From: JANYLB01 sp963837715
GTDB lineage: Bacteria; Actinomycetota; Acidimicrobiia; IMCC26256; JANYLB01
Direction of reading: 5' to 3'
DNA: 64,000 nt
Assembly: GCA_963837715.1 (NCBI GenBank)
Contig: CAWIOF010000002.1
Location: forward strand, 2,108,001-2,172,000
The notes below the pieces were generated by a model. The model ran no database searches. It was not told the origin of the DNA and was given only the letters and a program-made list of their open reading frames with translations. How positions within the stretch are numbered: the stretch's first letter is position 1; each line of letters begins with the position of its first letter. The translations under genes and the position numbers were made by a program. Below are positions 37,074 to 46,041 of this stretch, piece after piece.

Positions 37074-37289
37074 TCAGCTGAGCTTCTGGAGCTGTTCGGC
37101 GATTGATTCGTCGACATCGTCCTTGTCGATTCCGAGCGACGTGAGCGCGCCATCGGGCTGGTCTTCGAGGAGAGCAAGGAGGATGTGCTCGGTGCCGATG
37201 TAGTTGTGGCCGAGTCGGAGCGTTTCGCGGAGCATGGCCCCGAGCACCTTCTTTGCCTCGTCGTCGTAGGGCACGAGTCCATCGCGCAT
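37074..37289 (-). CDS. Lone Clp N-terminal (Clp_N) domain protein
   Basis: A 71-residue protein with one Clp_N repeat (LRLGHNYIGTEHILLALLED), the substrate/adaptor-binding module found at the N-terminus of ClpA and ClpC. A full ClpC carries two repeats followed by two AAA domains; here there is nothing else. It may be a remnant, or act as a competitor or adaptor of Clp unfoldases. An ATG start and a normal stop suggest a complete small gene. Confidence 0.6.
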   Translation of the reverse strand: MRDGLVPYDDEAKKVLGAMLRETLRLGHNYIGTEHILLALLEDQPDGALTSLGIDKDDVDESIAEQLQKLS

Positions 37290-37524
37290 ACGCCTCCGCG
37301 GAGCCTGCAGCAGTGGGCGTCGGACGCGGCTTCTCCCTGCCGGAATCCTGGTCCTTGGCGCAGCGTTGGCTTGCGCCTTCGCACGTCTTGAGCGCCAGCC
37401 CGCCTAGGAGTCGAGCAGTACTGCCGTTCCGCGTGGGCTGCGGGGGTCGGGCGCTCGGTGCGTGCTCGCGTCAGTGACAACTCCAGGATGGCAAACACCC
37501 GGTGAGGTTCGTGGTCATCCTGCG

Positions 37525-38265
37525 ATGATGGCCGAAGTGGATGAGGTCGAGGTCGTCGTCGCGCATCAGGAGCGCGCAACTCTGCGCGTCGGCGACGTGT
37601 TTCTGAAGATCGACGCCGACCAGAGCCGTGCCGACGTCGAAGTCGAGGCGATGGCCATGGCGCCGCTCCCGACTCCTGAGATCCTGTGGCGAAAGCCGCC
37701 GGTGCTTGCACTCGCCGCCCTACCGGGGACGGCACTCGGTCGCCTCGGCGCGCCGTCGACCGCGTCGTCAGCGGCATGGGCCGCGGCGGGTGCCGCGGCC
37801 CGGAAGCTGCACGACGCGCCGCTGCCGCCGTGGCCGGGTTGGAGTCTCGAAGAGTTCGTTTCCCGGCTAAACGGCGAGTGCGAGTGGCTCATCGCCAACG
37901 ACGTGGTGCCCGCAGGTGTGGTCACGCGCAACCGCCGAGCCGCCGACGCTGCGCTACGACCGTGGGCTCCGGTATTCACCCACGGCGACCTGCAAGTCGC
38001 CCACGTCTTCGTCGAAAATGACGAGGTCACCGGCGTCGTCGATTGGTCGGACGCATGCCAGGGTGACGCGCTCTTCGACCTCGCCATCCTCACCCTCGGA
38101 CACGAGGAGCACCTCGTCGACGTCGTCGCTGGCTACGGCACGGACGTCGACCACGACGTGATCCGAGCGTGGTGGTCAGTGCGAACGCTGCTGGCGGTCC
38201 GCTGGCTGGCCGAACACGGCTTCGACCCGTCGCCTGAGGTCACCGTGCTGCGATCCCGCCGCTAG
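37525..38265 (+). CDS. APH-family phosphotransferase (second copy)
   Basis: A 246-residue phosphotransferase-fold protein. The catalytic loop is FTHGDLQVAHVFVENDEV and the metal site is GVVDWSDACQGDALFDLAI. The usual Asn of the loop (HGDxxxxN) is replaced by His in HGDLQVAH, seen in some APH relatives. The N-lobe is short. Two adjacent ATGs (37525 and 37528) can start it. It is not closely similar to the phosphotransferase at 35.2-36.1 kb, so it is not a recent duplicate. Confidence 0.7.
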   Translation: MMAEVDEVEVVVAHQERATLRVGDVFLKIDADQSRADVEVEAMAMAPLPTPEILWRKPPVLALAALPGTALGRLGAPSTASSAAWAAAGAAARKLHDAPLPPWPGWSLEEFVSRLNGECEWLIANDVVPAGVVTRNRRAADAALRPWAPVFTHGDLQVAHVFVENDEVTGVVDWSDACQGDALFDLAILTLGHEEHLVDVVAGYGTDVDHDVIRAWWSVRTLLAVRWLAEHGFDPSPEVTVLRSRR

Positions 38266-38643
38266 AGCTGCACGAGCGACGAGGAGCATCCCCCGCAGAT
38301 GCTCAGGAAGAAGCTTGCGACGACAGCAGGTGGCGGTCTGTAGTGCCTCCGGCGCGCACAGAACTGTCGATCTGGCGCCGGCCGCGACAGGTCGGAGGCT
38401 CGCGAGCGCATCCCGGGTCTGCCGCGTCGCCTCGCTTCGTGGCAGAGCGGAAGGTACCCACGCCCGAAGATCGGAGCGCTGCAGTCCAGATTGCGTTGTC
38501 GGGGGTCGCGGACGGCACAGACCTGGACGGGCTTCGACACCGGTCGAGCTGCTCGACTTCCGGAACGACAGGTTCCTCGGCGAAGTGCTCCTCTGCCCGT
38601 CGCGCAGAACGGGTTCGACGAATCCTGCGGACCCGCGCTGACC
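38266..38643. other. Gene-free stretch of 378 bp
   Basis: No open frame here has protein-like composition or family resemblance. I see no RNA gene and no strong hairpin. It separates the second phosphotransferase from arr and may be decayed sequence. Confidence 0.4.
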
Positions 38644-39069
38644 TCAGTCGTCGATCTGTCCCGTTCCGATTCGTTGCACGGACTCGCGCATGACCTGCAG
38701 CTTCTCCGGCGCATGACCGACCCAGTCGACGAGCTCACCGACGACGCGCAGCGGATCGCGGCTCCGGAATGACTGCGTCGGGTTCCCGGGGAACTTCTTG
38801 TCAGTCACGTTCGGATCGTCTTCGAACCCGCCCGTCGGCTCCACGACGTAGATCCGCCCACGGCCTTCACCAGCGGCGAGCTCGGCTCCCCATGTGGCGG
38901 CGTCGAGAGTCGCAGTGAAGTAGACGAAGTTCATCGGCCGGCCCGGCTCGAAGTTCGACCCGCGGCCGGAGACCAACATCTCGCCGATCGCGAGATCGGC
39001 CTTCGTGCCGTGCAGGTACACGCCGGGCTCGTACACCTCGAAGGGCACCGGCTCGCGGGTGGCACTCAC
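38644..39069 (-). CDS. arr: NAD+--rifampin ADP-ribosyltransferase
   Basis: A 141-residue Arr enzyme that ADP-ribosylates rifamycins at the C23 hydroxyl. Family text is very clear: YLHGTKADLAIGEML (NAD-binding His), NFVYFTATLDAATWGAELA, GRIYVVEPTGGFEDDPN, VTDKKFPGNPTQSFRSRDPL. The length matches the ~140-residue family. The GTG at 39069 lies 8 nt after a TAGCGT box. It is divergent from an F420-type reductase gene. Chromosomal arr genes are common in environmental actinobacteria; no mobile element is adjacent. Confidence 0.93.
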   Translation of the reverse strand: MSATREPVPFEVYEPGVYLHGTKADLAIGEMLVSGRGSNFEPGRPMNFVYFTATLDAATWGAELAAGEGRGRIYVVEPTGGFEDDPNVTDKKFPGNPTQSFRSRDPLRVVGELVDWVGHAPEKLQVMRESVQRIGTGQIDD

Positions 39070-39077
39070 GACGGGTG

Positions 39078-39083
39078 ACGCTA
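39078..39083 (-). promoter_or_regulatory. Predicted -10 box of arr
   Basis: TAGCGT on the minus strand, 8 nt before the arr GTG at 39069, consistent with a leaderless mRNA. Confidence 0.45.
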
Positions 39084-39123
39084 ACAAGGTCAGCGCGACA
39101 GCAACCGTGCACCTTCGCGCCGG

Positions 39124-39129
39124 TAGCGT
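39124..39129 (+). promoter_or_regulatory. Predicted -10 box of the F420-type reductase gene
   Basis: TAGCGT, 6 nt before the GTG at 39136. The same hexamer serves the divergent arr gene. Confidence 0.45.
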
Positions 39130-39135
39130 TGCGGT

Positions 39136-39492
39136 GTGGCCGACGACGACTTCTGTTATCTCACCACCACCGGTCGGAACAGTGGACGTCCCCACGAGAT
39201 CGAGATCTGGTACGCCCCGACGGACGACGGTCGCACGCTCTATCTCCTGGCCGGCGGAGGCGACACCTCCGACTGGGTTCGCAACCTCCGGGCCGAACCG
39301 TCGTGCACGGTGCGCATCGGCCGGCGCGACTCGAGCGCTCGAGCCGCAACCGGTCGCGTGCTCGACGAGACCGGCGACGAAGCCGACGCGGCTCGAACCC
39401 TCGTCTTCCAGAAGTTCCAGCCCCGTTCCGGCGACGACCTGTCGGGTTGGCGGATTCGGGCGCGGCCCGTCGCCATCGACCTGACGGGCTGA
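39136..39492 (+). CDS. Deazaflavin (F420)-dependent nitroreductase-family protein
   Basis: A 118-residue split-beta-barrel protein of the DDN/DUF385 group, which uses F420H2 to reduce quinones, nitroimidazoles or lipids. The family start is YLTTTGRNSGRPHEIEIWY, followed by LYLLAGGGDTSDWVRNLRAEP. GTG start. It converges with the propeller lipoprotein gene. The true substrate is unknown. Confidence 0.85.
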   Translation: MADDDFCYLTTTGRNSGRPHEIEIWYAPTDDGRTLYLLAGGGDTSDWVRNLRAEPSCTVRIGRRDSSARAATGRVLDETGDEADAARTLVFQKFQPRSGDDLSGWRIRARPVAIDLTG

Positions 39493-39518
39493 GTTGCAGC
39501 CACCCGCCCCGGTTCGGA

Positions 39519-41153
39519 CTATCCAGCGGTGGGCAGCGAGAGGGCCAGCATCGCCGGAGGGCGCGCGCTGCCGACGGGCACGACGATCGTGTCGCCGGCG
39601 ATCGACATCCAACCGTTGATCCCGCCCTCGGCCTCGTACTCCCAGACGATCCGACCATCGTCGCGGTCGAGCGCCAGGATCGTCCCGTCGACCAGCGCGG
39701 TGAAGACGAGGTCGTTGACGACCGTCGTCCCACCGAGGGGTTGGCCGGGAACCTTGCGGCTCCACCGCACCGCTCCCGTGCCGGCGTCGACGGCCACGAT
39801 CTCGCCGCGGCCCTTCGAGACGTCGGCGCCGAAGTACGCGGTCTTGTCGGGTTCCAACGTCACGGGGGCGTTGACCACCGGGACGTAGACGACACCGTCG
39901 GCGGTGGCGGGAGGGGTGAGGATCCCGCCGTAGGTTCCCGGCGCGACCACCGTCGGCCCCGTGAGTGCGTCGAGATCGTCGTTGTCGTGCTTCCCGACGG
40001 GCGTGCGCCAGAGCTGGTCACCCGAATCGGGATCGACCCCGAGGACCACGCCCGACTTCCCCGCGCTCACGGCGACGTCGGTCCCGTCGGCGAGCCGGGC
40101 GATCAGCGCGTGCACCTGGTCGCGGTCGAAGATGTCGTGCGGAGTGACCTGCTGGTACCAGCGGAGCTTCCCGGTCGTGAGATCGAGCGCGACGATCGAG
40201 TCGGTGTACAGGTTGTCGCCGGGCCGGCTGGAGCCATTGGGGAACTCGGTCGTTCCCGGGAAGGGCGCGGGGTTCGCGACACCCACGTACGCCACGCCCC
40301 GGGCCGCGTCGATCGCCGGTGGGTACCAGGCACCGCCGCCGGAGTTGACCGAAGGGTTGCCCCAGAGATCGGCCGACGCGACCGTGTCGAACTCCCAGTT
40401 CACCGCCCCCGTGCTCGCGTCGAGTGCAGAGACGACTCCACGATCACCGCCGGCGTAGATGCCCTTGATGCTCACGGGGACGGTCGACACGAACACCTGG
40501 CCGTCGAAGACCTGCGGCTGGATGTCGATGCCCGTGGTCGAGTTCGGAGTGACGGTCCGCTCCCAGATCACGTCGCCCGTGTTCGCGTCGAGCGCGATGA
40601 CGCCGTTGGATCCGCGCACGGCGTAGACGCGACCGTCGCCGACCGCGACACCGAACGGACCGATGTTGAACCCGGTCGCCTTGCTCTTCCACCGGACGTC
40701 ACCCGTCGCTCGATCGAGCGCGAAGACCGCCCCGTTGCCGTCTTCGAAGTACACGGTGTCGCCGAGTACGACCGGCGACGTCGTCAACTGCCCCAGACCT
40801 TCGGGCGCGGCCGTCCACGCAACGGTGAGCCGGTCGACCGTGCGGGAGTTGATGCGGGATGTGGTCGTCGCCCGGGAGTTCGCGTAGTCGTGGTTGGGCA
40901 GCGGCCAGTCGTTCGCGGCACGCGCGACGTCGACCGGTGCACCGGTGGGCATCGAGACACGGTTCGCCGGAGCCGTGTCGCCACTCCCCTGCTTCGTCGA
41001 AGACCCATCGCCCGAGCTGCCGTTCGAACAGGCTCCGGCGACCACCGCAGCACAGAGCAACACCGGCGCCAAGCGGATGAGCAGCGAACGGGACCGGATG
41101 TGGTGTGGCCGGCACCTCCGGTGCTTGTGGTTTCCCCCCGTGCGGTACGACAC
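39519..41153 (-). CDS. PQQ-type beta-propeller lipoprotein
   Basis: A 544-residue secreted propeller. The N-terminus has a lipoprotein signal (LIRLAPVLLCAAVVAGAC) with lipidation at the Cys. Repeated blades follow the pattern GxVYAxD...G.xxW (for example VFALDRATGDVRWKSK, VIALDANTGDVIWERT, IVALDLTTGKLRWYQQ, IVAVDAGTGAVRWSRK). Whether it binds PQQ is not shown. The GTG at 41153 places a long Arg/His-rich region before the signal; a TTG just ahead of the hydrophobic core is an alternative. It is divergent from the gene at 41.2 kb. Confidence 0.85.
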   Translation of the reverse strand: MSYRTGGNHKHRRCRPHHIRSRSLLIRLAPVLLCAAVVAGACSNGSSGDGSSTKQGSGDTAPANRVSMPTGAPVDVARAANDWPLPNHDYANSRATTTSRINSRTVDRLTVAWTAAPEGLGQLTTSPVVLGDTVYFEDGNGAVFALDRATGDVRWKSKATGFNIGPFGVAVGDGRVYAVRGSNGVIALDANTGDVIWERTVTPNSTTGIDIQPQVFDGQVFVSTVPVSIKGIYAGGDRGVVSALDASTGAVNWEFDTVASADLWGNPSVNSGGGAWYPPAIDAARGVAYVGVANPAPFPGTTEFPNGSSRPGDNLYTDSIVALDLTTGKLRWYQQVTPHDIFDRDQVHALIARLADGTDVAVSAGKSGVVLGVDPDSGDQLWRTPVGKHDNDDLDALTGPTVVAPGTYGGILTPPATADGVVYVPVVNAPVTLEPDKTAYFGADVSKGRGEIVAVDAGTGAVRWSRKVPGQPLGGTTVVNDLVFTALVDGTILALDRDDGRIVWEYEAEGGINGWMSIAGDTIVVPVGSARPPAMLALSLPTAG

Positions 41154-41205
41154 GGGCGGCTGTCTAACACGGGAGGCAGACCAGCGGGTGGTAGACCGGC
41201 GAGCA

Positions 41206-41799
41206 ATGACCGCACCCGAGGGACCGCAGGCCCCGGGCCGCGTCGACCTGTACTGGATCCCGTTGGGGGCAGGAGCGAAGGTCGTCCGGTTGAGCGGGAG
41301 GATCTTCGAGGCGATCGTGGCGTTCGTTCGCCGTCGTGCGCGACGCGACCTCTACCACTCCGCGCTCGTGGTCGACGTGGCGGAAGGTCACTACGTGATC
41401 GAACAGGCACCGGTCCCCGATTCCCACGGTGAACGCCGGGGAGTCGTGGCCGAGGGTCCGGTCGGCGTGCGATGGGCGGGGCGCTTCCGGATCTTCCGTT
41501 ACGAGGTCCGACGCTGGCGCGACGGACGGATCCCCGATCTCCATGATGCAGTGGCGAGCCCGGTGCGGGTGTCGAACGACGCTGCGGTTGCCCGACGGCT
41601 GCTCGATGCACTGCCCGGCATTCCGAGACCGGTCTGGGGACGCGACGAGCTCGGCACCGGCGAGATGTGGAACTCGAACTCGGTGATCGCGTGGGCACTC
41701 GAACGCAGCGGCGCCGAGATCGCCGAGCTGTGTCCACCTGCCTCCGGTCGTGCGCCGGGTTGGCGTGCGGGACTCATCGTGGCCCGGCGTGCCGGGTGA
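41206..41799 (+). CDS. Uncharacterised protein, possibly permuted NlpC/P60-like
   Basis: A 197-residue protein not firmly recognised. A His followed by an acidic strand (YHSALVVDVAEGHYVIEQAPV) and a later helix start (EMWNSNSVIAWALE) recall circularly permuted NlpC/P60 or YiiX-like hydrolases. Those have a Cys where this protein has Asn or Ser, so it may be catalytically different or inactive. The frame is open upstream, but the ATG at 41206 follows a TAGACC box by 8 nt. Confidence 0.5.
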   Translation: MTAPEGPQAPGRVDLYWIPLGAGAKVVRLSGRIFEAIVAFVRRRARRDLYHSALVVDVAEGHYVIEQAPVPDSHGERRGVVAEGPVGVRWAGRFRIFRYEVRRWRDGRIPDLHDAVASPVRVSNDAAVARRLLDALPGIPRPVWGRDELGTGEMWNSNSVIAWALERSGAEIAELCPPASGRAPGWRAGLIVARRAG

Positions 41800-41842
41800 A
41801 GCAGGCGAGCGCTACGGCAGCACGAGCACTCTGGCTTGCCGG

Positions 41843-42880
41843 TCAGTTGGTCTCCTCCAGCGCGGTGATGGCAGCACCGGCATCGGCGTCGTACGCGGCG
41901 CGGAAGGGTTCGGCTGCGGCGGCGAAGCGGCTGTCGCCGAGGACGCGGACGACTGCGTCGCGGATCTGCTCGGCCGACGCCGCCGGTTCGAGTGCCACGC
42001 CGGCGCCGACGGCCTCGACCCGCGCCGCGTTGTGCGGTTGATCGCGACCGAGGGGGAGACAGACGAGCGGGACGCCCGCGCTCAACGCTGCGACGACGGT
42101 GCCGAGCCCGGCATGGGTCACCACGACGTCGGCATGGGGCATCACCACGGCGTGGCGCAGGTATCCGGTCAGCACGGCGTTCGGCGGCGCGACGAAGTCC
42201 GACGCGTCGAGATGCGGGCCGAGGTTGACGAGCGCGGTCACGGTGAGCGGGGCGATCGCGTCGAGGACGCGTGCGAGCACCCGCTCCTCGTCGAGACCCT
42301 CGGTGGTCCCCATCGCGACGACCACCAACGGCCTGCCAGTCGTCGGTGGGGCCCATCCGGCGTCGGGGCCCGACTCCTCGAGCACTGCGCCGACGAACCG
42401 CACGTTCGCGCCCGCGCTCGATGACGCGTCGAGCGCCTGGGGCGCGGTCACGAGCACCTGGTCGGCCCGGTCGAGGACGTCGCGAGGATCGTCGAGGGGG
42501 TCGAGGCCGAGCGTCCGGCGTTCGCCGTTGATCTCAGCCAGGGTCGTGAACGCGGTGAGGATCCCGGCATCGATGCGGTCGTGGAGCGTGTGGACCAGCG
42601 CGGTCGTCGGTCCGCCCGCCACCTCGGCTTGCGACAGCCAGCTCGGGACCATGAAGTCGACGACGACCCGATCAGGTTCGCTTCGTTCGATCGCGCGCAG
42701 CACCGACATGGGCTCGTTGCCGAGTCGCTGGTGGGAGAGTCCGACCGAGTCGAAGCGCGAGCTGTCGCCGTCGGGGCTGACGATCCGCACGTCGTGACCG
42801 CGCGAGTCGAGCCGGGTCGCCAGACCGAGCACCGGCGTCGAGTTGCCGCCGCCCGCCCACGTGACGAAGAGGAACTTCAT
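41843..42880 (-). CDS. GT1-family (MGT/UGT-like) glycosyltransferase
   Basis: Inverting glycosyltransferase of 345 residues with the GT-B fold. The N-terminus is KFLFVTWAGGGNSTPVLGLA and the donor-binding region is VVVTHAGLGTVVAALSAGVPLV followed by LPLGRDQPHNAARVEAVGAG. Relatives glycosylate macrolides or other secondary metabolites, but no such pathway is nearby. It lies 30 bp downstream of oxyR on the same strand. Confidence 0.87.
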   Translation of the reverse strand: MKFLFVTWAGGGNSTPVLGLATRLDSRGHDVRIVSPDGDSSRFDSVGLSHQRLGNEPMSVLRAIERSEPDRVVVDFMVPSWLSQAEVAGGPTTALVHTLHDRIDAGILTAFTTLAEINGERRTLGLDPLDDPRDVLDRADQVLVTAPQALDASSSAGANVRFVGAVLEESGPDAGWAPPTTGRPLVVVAMGTTEGLDEERVLARVLDAIAPLTVTALVNLGPHLDASDFVAPPNAVLTGYLRHAVVMPHADVVVTHAGLGTVVAALSAGVPLVCLPLGRDQPHNAARVEAVGAGVALEPAASAEQIRDAVVRVLGDSRFAAAAEPFRAAYDADAGAAITALEETN

Positions 42881-42910
42881 GATCGGCGGCCCACCAGCGC
42901 CAGGGTCGGG

Positions 42911-43819
42911 TCAGGTCCCGCGCAGCAGACCGGGAGGAAGGTCGCGCACGACTGCGGCGAGTTCGGGGATGAAGTCGCGGTACGGACTCGATTCGCGCCA
43001 GAGCATCGCGATCCGGCGAGTGGGAACGGGGTCCTTGAAGCGCAGCAGTCGGATCGCCGCCGACGGCGGGACGGGTGGCTGCACCGAGAGCTCGGGGAGG
43101 AGCGTGACTCCCACTCCGGCGGCGACCATCTGTCGCAACGTCTCGAGGCTGGTCGCCCGGAAGCCGCTGTGCTCGGCCGCGCCGGCGAGCTGACAGACCG
43201 CCAGCGCCTGGTCACGCAGGCAGTGGCCTTCTTCGAGGAGCAGCACGTGCTCGGCCGCCAGCACCGCCACGTCGACGGGTTCGTCGGTCGATGCGAGTGG
43301 GTGGTCGGAGGGAACTGCCAGCACGAACTCCTCGGTGAAGAGGTCCTCGCGCACGAGCCGATCGTCGACGACCGGGAGGGCGAGCACCGCAGCATCGAGC
43401 TGCCCGTCGCGTAGGCGCTGGAGCACCACCTCCGTCTTCTCCTCCACGAGCAGGAGCTCGAGCGCCGGGAACCGGCGGTGCAATCGGGGTACTACGTGCG
43501 GGAGCAGGTAGGGCGCGATCGTCGGGAAGAGGCCCAGGCGCAGGCTCCCCGCTTCGGGATCCTGTGCGTGCTTCGCGATGCTGCGGATGTCGTCGGCCTC
43601 GCCGAGGATGATGCGCGCCCGTTCCGCTACCTGCGCGCCGGCGGGGGTGAGCATGATCTGGCGCGGGCTGCGTTCGATCAGCTCGACCCCGAGCTCCTGT
43701 TCGAGCTTCTTGATCTGGGTCGACAGCGTCGGCTGGCTGACGAAGCAAGCTTCGGCCGCGCGACCGAAGTGACGGTGCTCGGCCACGGCCACGAGATACC
43801 CGAGATCGCGCAGGTTCAT
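42911..43819 (-). CDS. oxyR: Hydrogen peroxide-inducible activator OxyR (LysR family)
   Basis: A LysR-type regulator of 302 residues. The N-terminal helix-turn-helix is FGRAAEACFVSQPTLSTQIKKLEQ. The redox Cys pair of OxyR is present as LEEGHCLRDQALAVC, nine residues apart as in E. coli Cys199/Cys208. Its genomic partners are ahpF and ahpC directly upstream on the same strand. GGAGGT precedes the ATG, and a TAGGGT box lies about 20 nt upstream. Confidence 0.92.
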   Translation of the reverse strand: MNLRDLGYLVAVAEHRHFGRAAEACFVSQPTLSTQIKKLEQELGVELIERSPRQIMLTPAGAQVAERARIILGEADDIRSIAKHAQDPEAGSLRLGLFPTIAPYLLPHVVPRLHRRFPALELLLVEEKTEVVLQRLRDGQLDAAVLALPVVDDRLVREDLFTEEFVLAVPSDHPLASTDEPVDVAVLAAEHVLLLEEGHCLRDQALAVCQLAGAAEHSGFRATSLETLRQMVAAGVGVTLLPELSVQPPVPPSAAIRLLRFKDPVPTRRIAMLWRESSPYRDFIPELAAVVRDLPPGLLRGT

Positions 43820-43839
43820 TGGTGACCTCCGATGCGACC

Positions 43840-45447
43840 CTAGGCCAGCGCGGGCTCGAACTCGCTCGAAGCCTCGCTGGAGTCCCGGGGTTCCGGCGAC
43901 CGGATCAGGTGGTCGAACGCGCTCAACGCGGCGGTCGAGCCCGCGCCCATGGCGATGACGATCTGCTTGTACGGCACCGTCGTGCAGTCACCGGCCGCGA
44001 AGACGCCGGGAACCGACGTCTCCCCGCGTGCGTCGATCACGATCTCCCCGCGCGGCGAGCGCTCGAGGGTCCCGTCGAGCCATTCCGTGTTCGGGAGGAG
44101 CCCGATCTGCACGAAGACCCCTTCGAGATCGACCTCGTGGTGATCCCCGCTCGCCCGATCTTCGTACCGCAGGCCGGTGACCCGTTCGCCGTCGCCCAGC
44201 ACCTCGGTGGTGAGCGCACCCACGATCGTGGTCGTGTTCGGGAGACTCGCGAGCTTGCGTTGGAGGACGTCGTCGGCACGCAGCGCGTCGTCGAACTCGA
44301 TCAGCGTGACGTGGGCCACCACACCCGCGAGATCGATCGCCGCCTCGACACCCGAGTTGCCACCACCGATCACCGCGACTCGCTTGCCCTTGAAGAGGGG
44401 TCCGTCGCAGTGCGGGCAGTAGGTGACGCCCTTGTTCCGGTACTCGTCTTCACCCGGCACGTTCATGGCGCGCCACCGGGCGCCGGTGCTCACGACGATC
44501 GTCCGAGCCTGCAGCGTCGCGCCGCTCTCGAACTCGACGGTGGCGAGCCCACCGGGCTCCGACGCGGGGACGAGCCGTTGCGCGCGTTGCAACGTCATGA
44601 GATCGACGTCGTACTCGCGCACGTGCTGTTCCATCGCCGCGACGAGACGCGGGCCTTCGGTGTAAGGCACCGACACGAAGTTCTCGATCCCCATCGTGTC
44701 GAGGACCTGCCCTCCGAACCGCTCCGCGACCAGTCCGGTGCGGATGCCCTTGCGGGCGGTGTAGATCGCCGCCGTCGAGCCGGCCGGCCCGCCACCCACG
44801 ACGAGCACGTCGAACGGTTCCTTGGCCGTGACCTTCTCCGCCTCACGCTCGGTGGCCCCTTCGTCGAGGCGGGCAACGAGCTCCTCGACGGTCATCCGAC
44901 CCTCACCGAAGCGCTCACCGTTCAGGAACACTGTGGGAACCGCCATCACCTGGCGAGTCTCCACCTCGTCCTGGAAGAGCGCGCCGTCGATGGCCACATG
45001 GCGGACGTTCGAGTTGAGCACGCTCATCACGTTGAGTGCCTGCACGACGTCGGGGCAGTTCTGGCAGCTCAGTGACATGTAGGTCTCGAACCGGTACTCG
45101 CCTTCGAGTCCTTCGATCTGCGCAGCGAGCTCGTCGGACACGGCCGGGGGGTGGCCGCCCACCTGGAGGAGGGCGAGCACGAGCGACGTGAACTCGTGAC
45201 CGCTGGGGATTCCCGCGAACTGCACGGAGACGTCGGTGCCGACCCGGTCGATGCGAAACGACGGACGACGCGTGTCGTCGTCACGGCGTTCCAGCGAGAT
45301 CCGGTCCGACATCGACGCGATCTCCGTGAGCAGTTCGAGGAGCTCACCGGACTTCGGGCCGTCGTCGAGCGACGCGACGAGGGCGATCGGTCGCGTCACC
45401 TTCTCGAGGTGGGCGCGGAGCTGGGCGGCGAGGGCCGTGTCGAGCAT
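43840..45447 (-). CDS. ahpF: Alkyl hydroperoxide reductase subunit F
   Basis: Flavoprotein disulfide reductase that recycles AhpC with NAD(P)H. It has 535 residues: an N-terminal tandem thioredoxin-like domain with its Cys pair in LSCQNCPDVVQ, then a thioredoxin-reductase-like part with FAD-binding VLVVGGGPAGSTAAIYTARKG, the catalytic CPHC in TYCPHCDGP, NAD-binding VAVIGGGNSGVEAAIDLAG, and the C-terminal GVFAAGDCT. Both Cys pairs are present. It starts 6 bp after the ahpC stop, in the same operon. Confidence 0.95.
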   Translation of the reverse strand: MLDTALAAQLRAHLEKVTRPIALVASLDDGPKSGELLELLTEIASMSDRISLERRDDDTRRPSFRIDRVGTDVSVQFAGIPSGHEFTSLVLALLQVGGHPPAVSDELAAQIEGLEGEYRFETYMSLSCQNCPDVVQALNVMSVLNSNVRHVAIDGALFQDEVETRQVMAVPTVFLNGERFGEGRMTVEELVARLDEGATEREAEKVTAKEPFDVLVVGGGPAGSTAAIYTARKGIRTGLVAERFGGQVLDTMGIENFVSVPYTEGPRLVAAMEQHVREYDVDLMTLQRAQRLVPASEPGGLATVEFESGATLQARTIVVSTGARWRAMNVPGEDEYRNKGVTYCPHCDGPLFKGKRVAVIGGGNSGVEAAIDLAGVVAHVTLIEFDDALRADDVLQRKLASLPNTTTIVGALTTEVLGDGERVTGLRYEDRASGDHHEVDLEGVFVQIGLLPNTEWLDGTLERSPRGEIVIDARGETSVPGVFAAGDCTTVPYKQIVIAMGAGSTAALSAFDHLIRSPEPRDSSEASSEFEPALA

Positions 45448-45453
45448 GGCCGG

Positions 45454-46017
45454 TCAGATCTTGCCGACGAGATCGAGTGACGGGGCGAGGGTCGCGTCGC
45501 CCTCTTCCCACTTCGCCGGGCAGACCTCGTTCGGGTGCGCCGCGACGTACTGCGCGGCCTTGACCTTGCGCAGGAGCTCGACCGCGTTGCGACCGATGCC
45601 ACCCGCGTTGATCTCGACCAGCTGGATCTTGCCGTCGGGATCGATCACGAACGTGCCCCGATCGGCCATGCCGTCATCTTCGATGAGCACGTCGAAGTTG
45701 CGGCTGATCGTGGCAGTCGGGTCGCCGATCAGCGGGTATTCGATCTTGCCGATCGTGTCGGACGTGTCGTGCCACGCCTTGTGGGTGAAGTGCGTGTCGG
45801 TCGAGACGCCGTAGATCTCGACGCCGAGCCGCTGGAACTCCGCGTAGTTGTCGGCGAGGTCGCCGAGCTCGGTCGGGCAGACGAACGTGAAGTCGGCCGG
45901 GTAGAAGAAGACGACCGACCACTTGCCCCGCAGGTCGGCGTCGCTCACCGGCACGAACTCACCCTGGTGGTAGGCGGTGGCGTTGAAGGGCAGGACTTCG
46001 GTGTTCACGAGTGACAT
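45454..46017 (-). CDS. ahpC: Alkyl hydroperoxide reductase subunit C (peroxiredoxin)
   Basis: A typical 2-Cys peroxiredoxin of 187 residues. The peroxidatic Cys lies in FYPADFTFVCPTELGDLAD and the resolving Cys in the C-terminal ANEVCPAKW-like text (HPNEVCPAKWEEG). The ATG at 46017 follows a strong GGAGG sequence. With AhpF it reduces H2O2 and organic peroxides. The AT-rich region upstream holds a perfect inverted repeat. Confidence 0.96.
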   Translation of the reverse strand: MSLVNTEVLPFNATAYHQGEFVPVSDADLRGKWSVVFFYPADFTFVCPTELGDLADNYAEFQRLGVEIYGVSTDTHFTHKAWHDTSDTIGKIEYPLIGDPTATISRNFDVLIEDDGMADRGTFVIDPDGKIQLVEINAGGIGRNAVELLRKVKAAQYVAAHPNEVCPAKWEEGDATLAPSLDLVGKI

Positions 46018-46041
46018 CCGGGGAACCTCCTGGGGGGGTGA

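Noticed and set aside
38343..38693. A 116-codon plus-strand frame before arr
   Set aside because: Low-complexity Ser/Arg-rich translation with no family resemblance and no start signal; it also runs into arr on the other strand.
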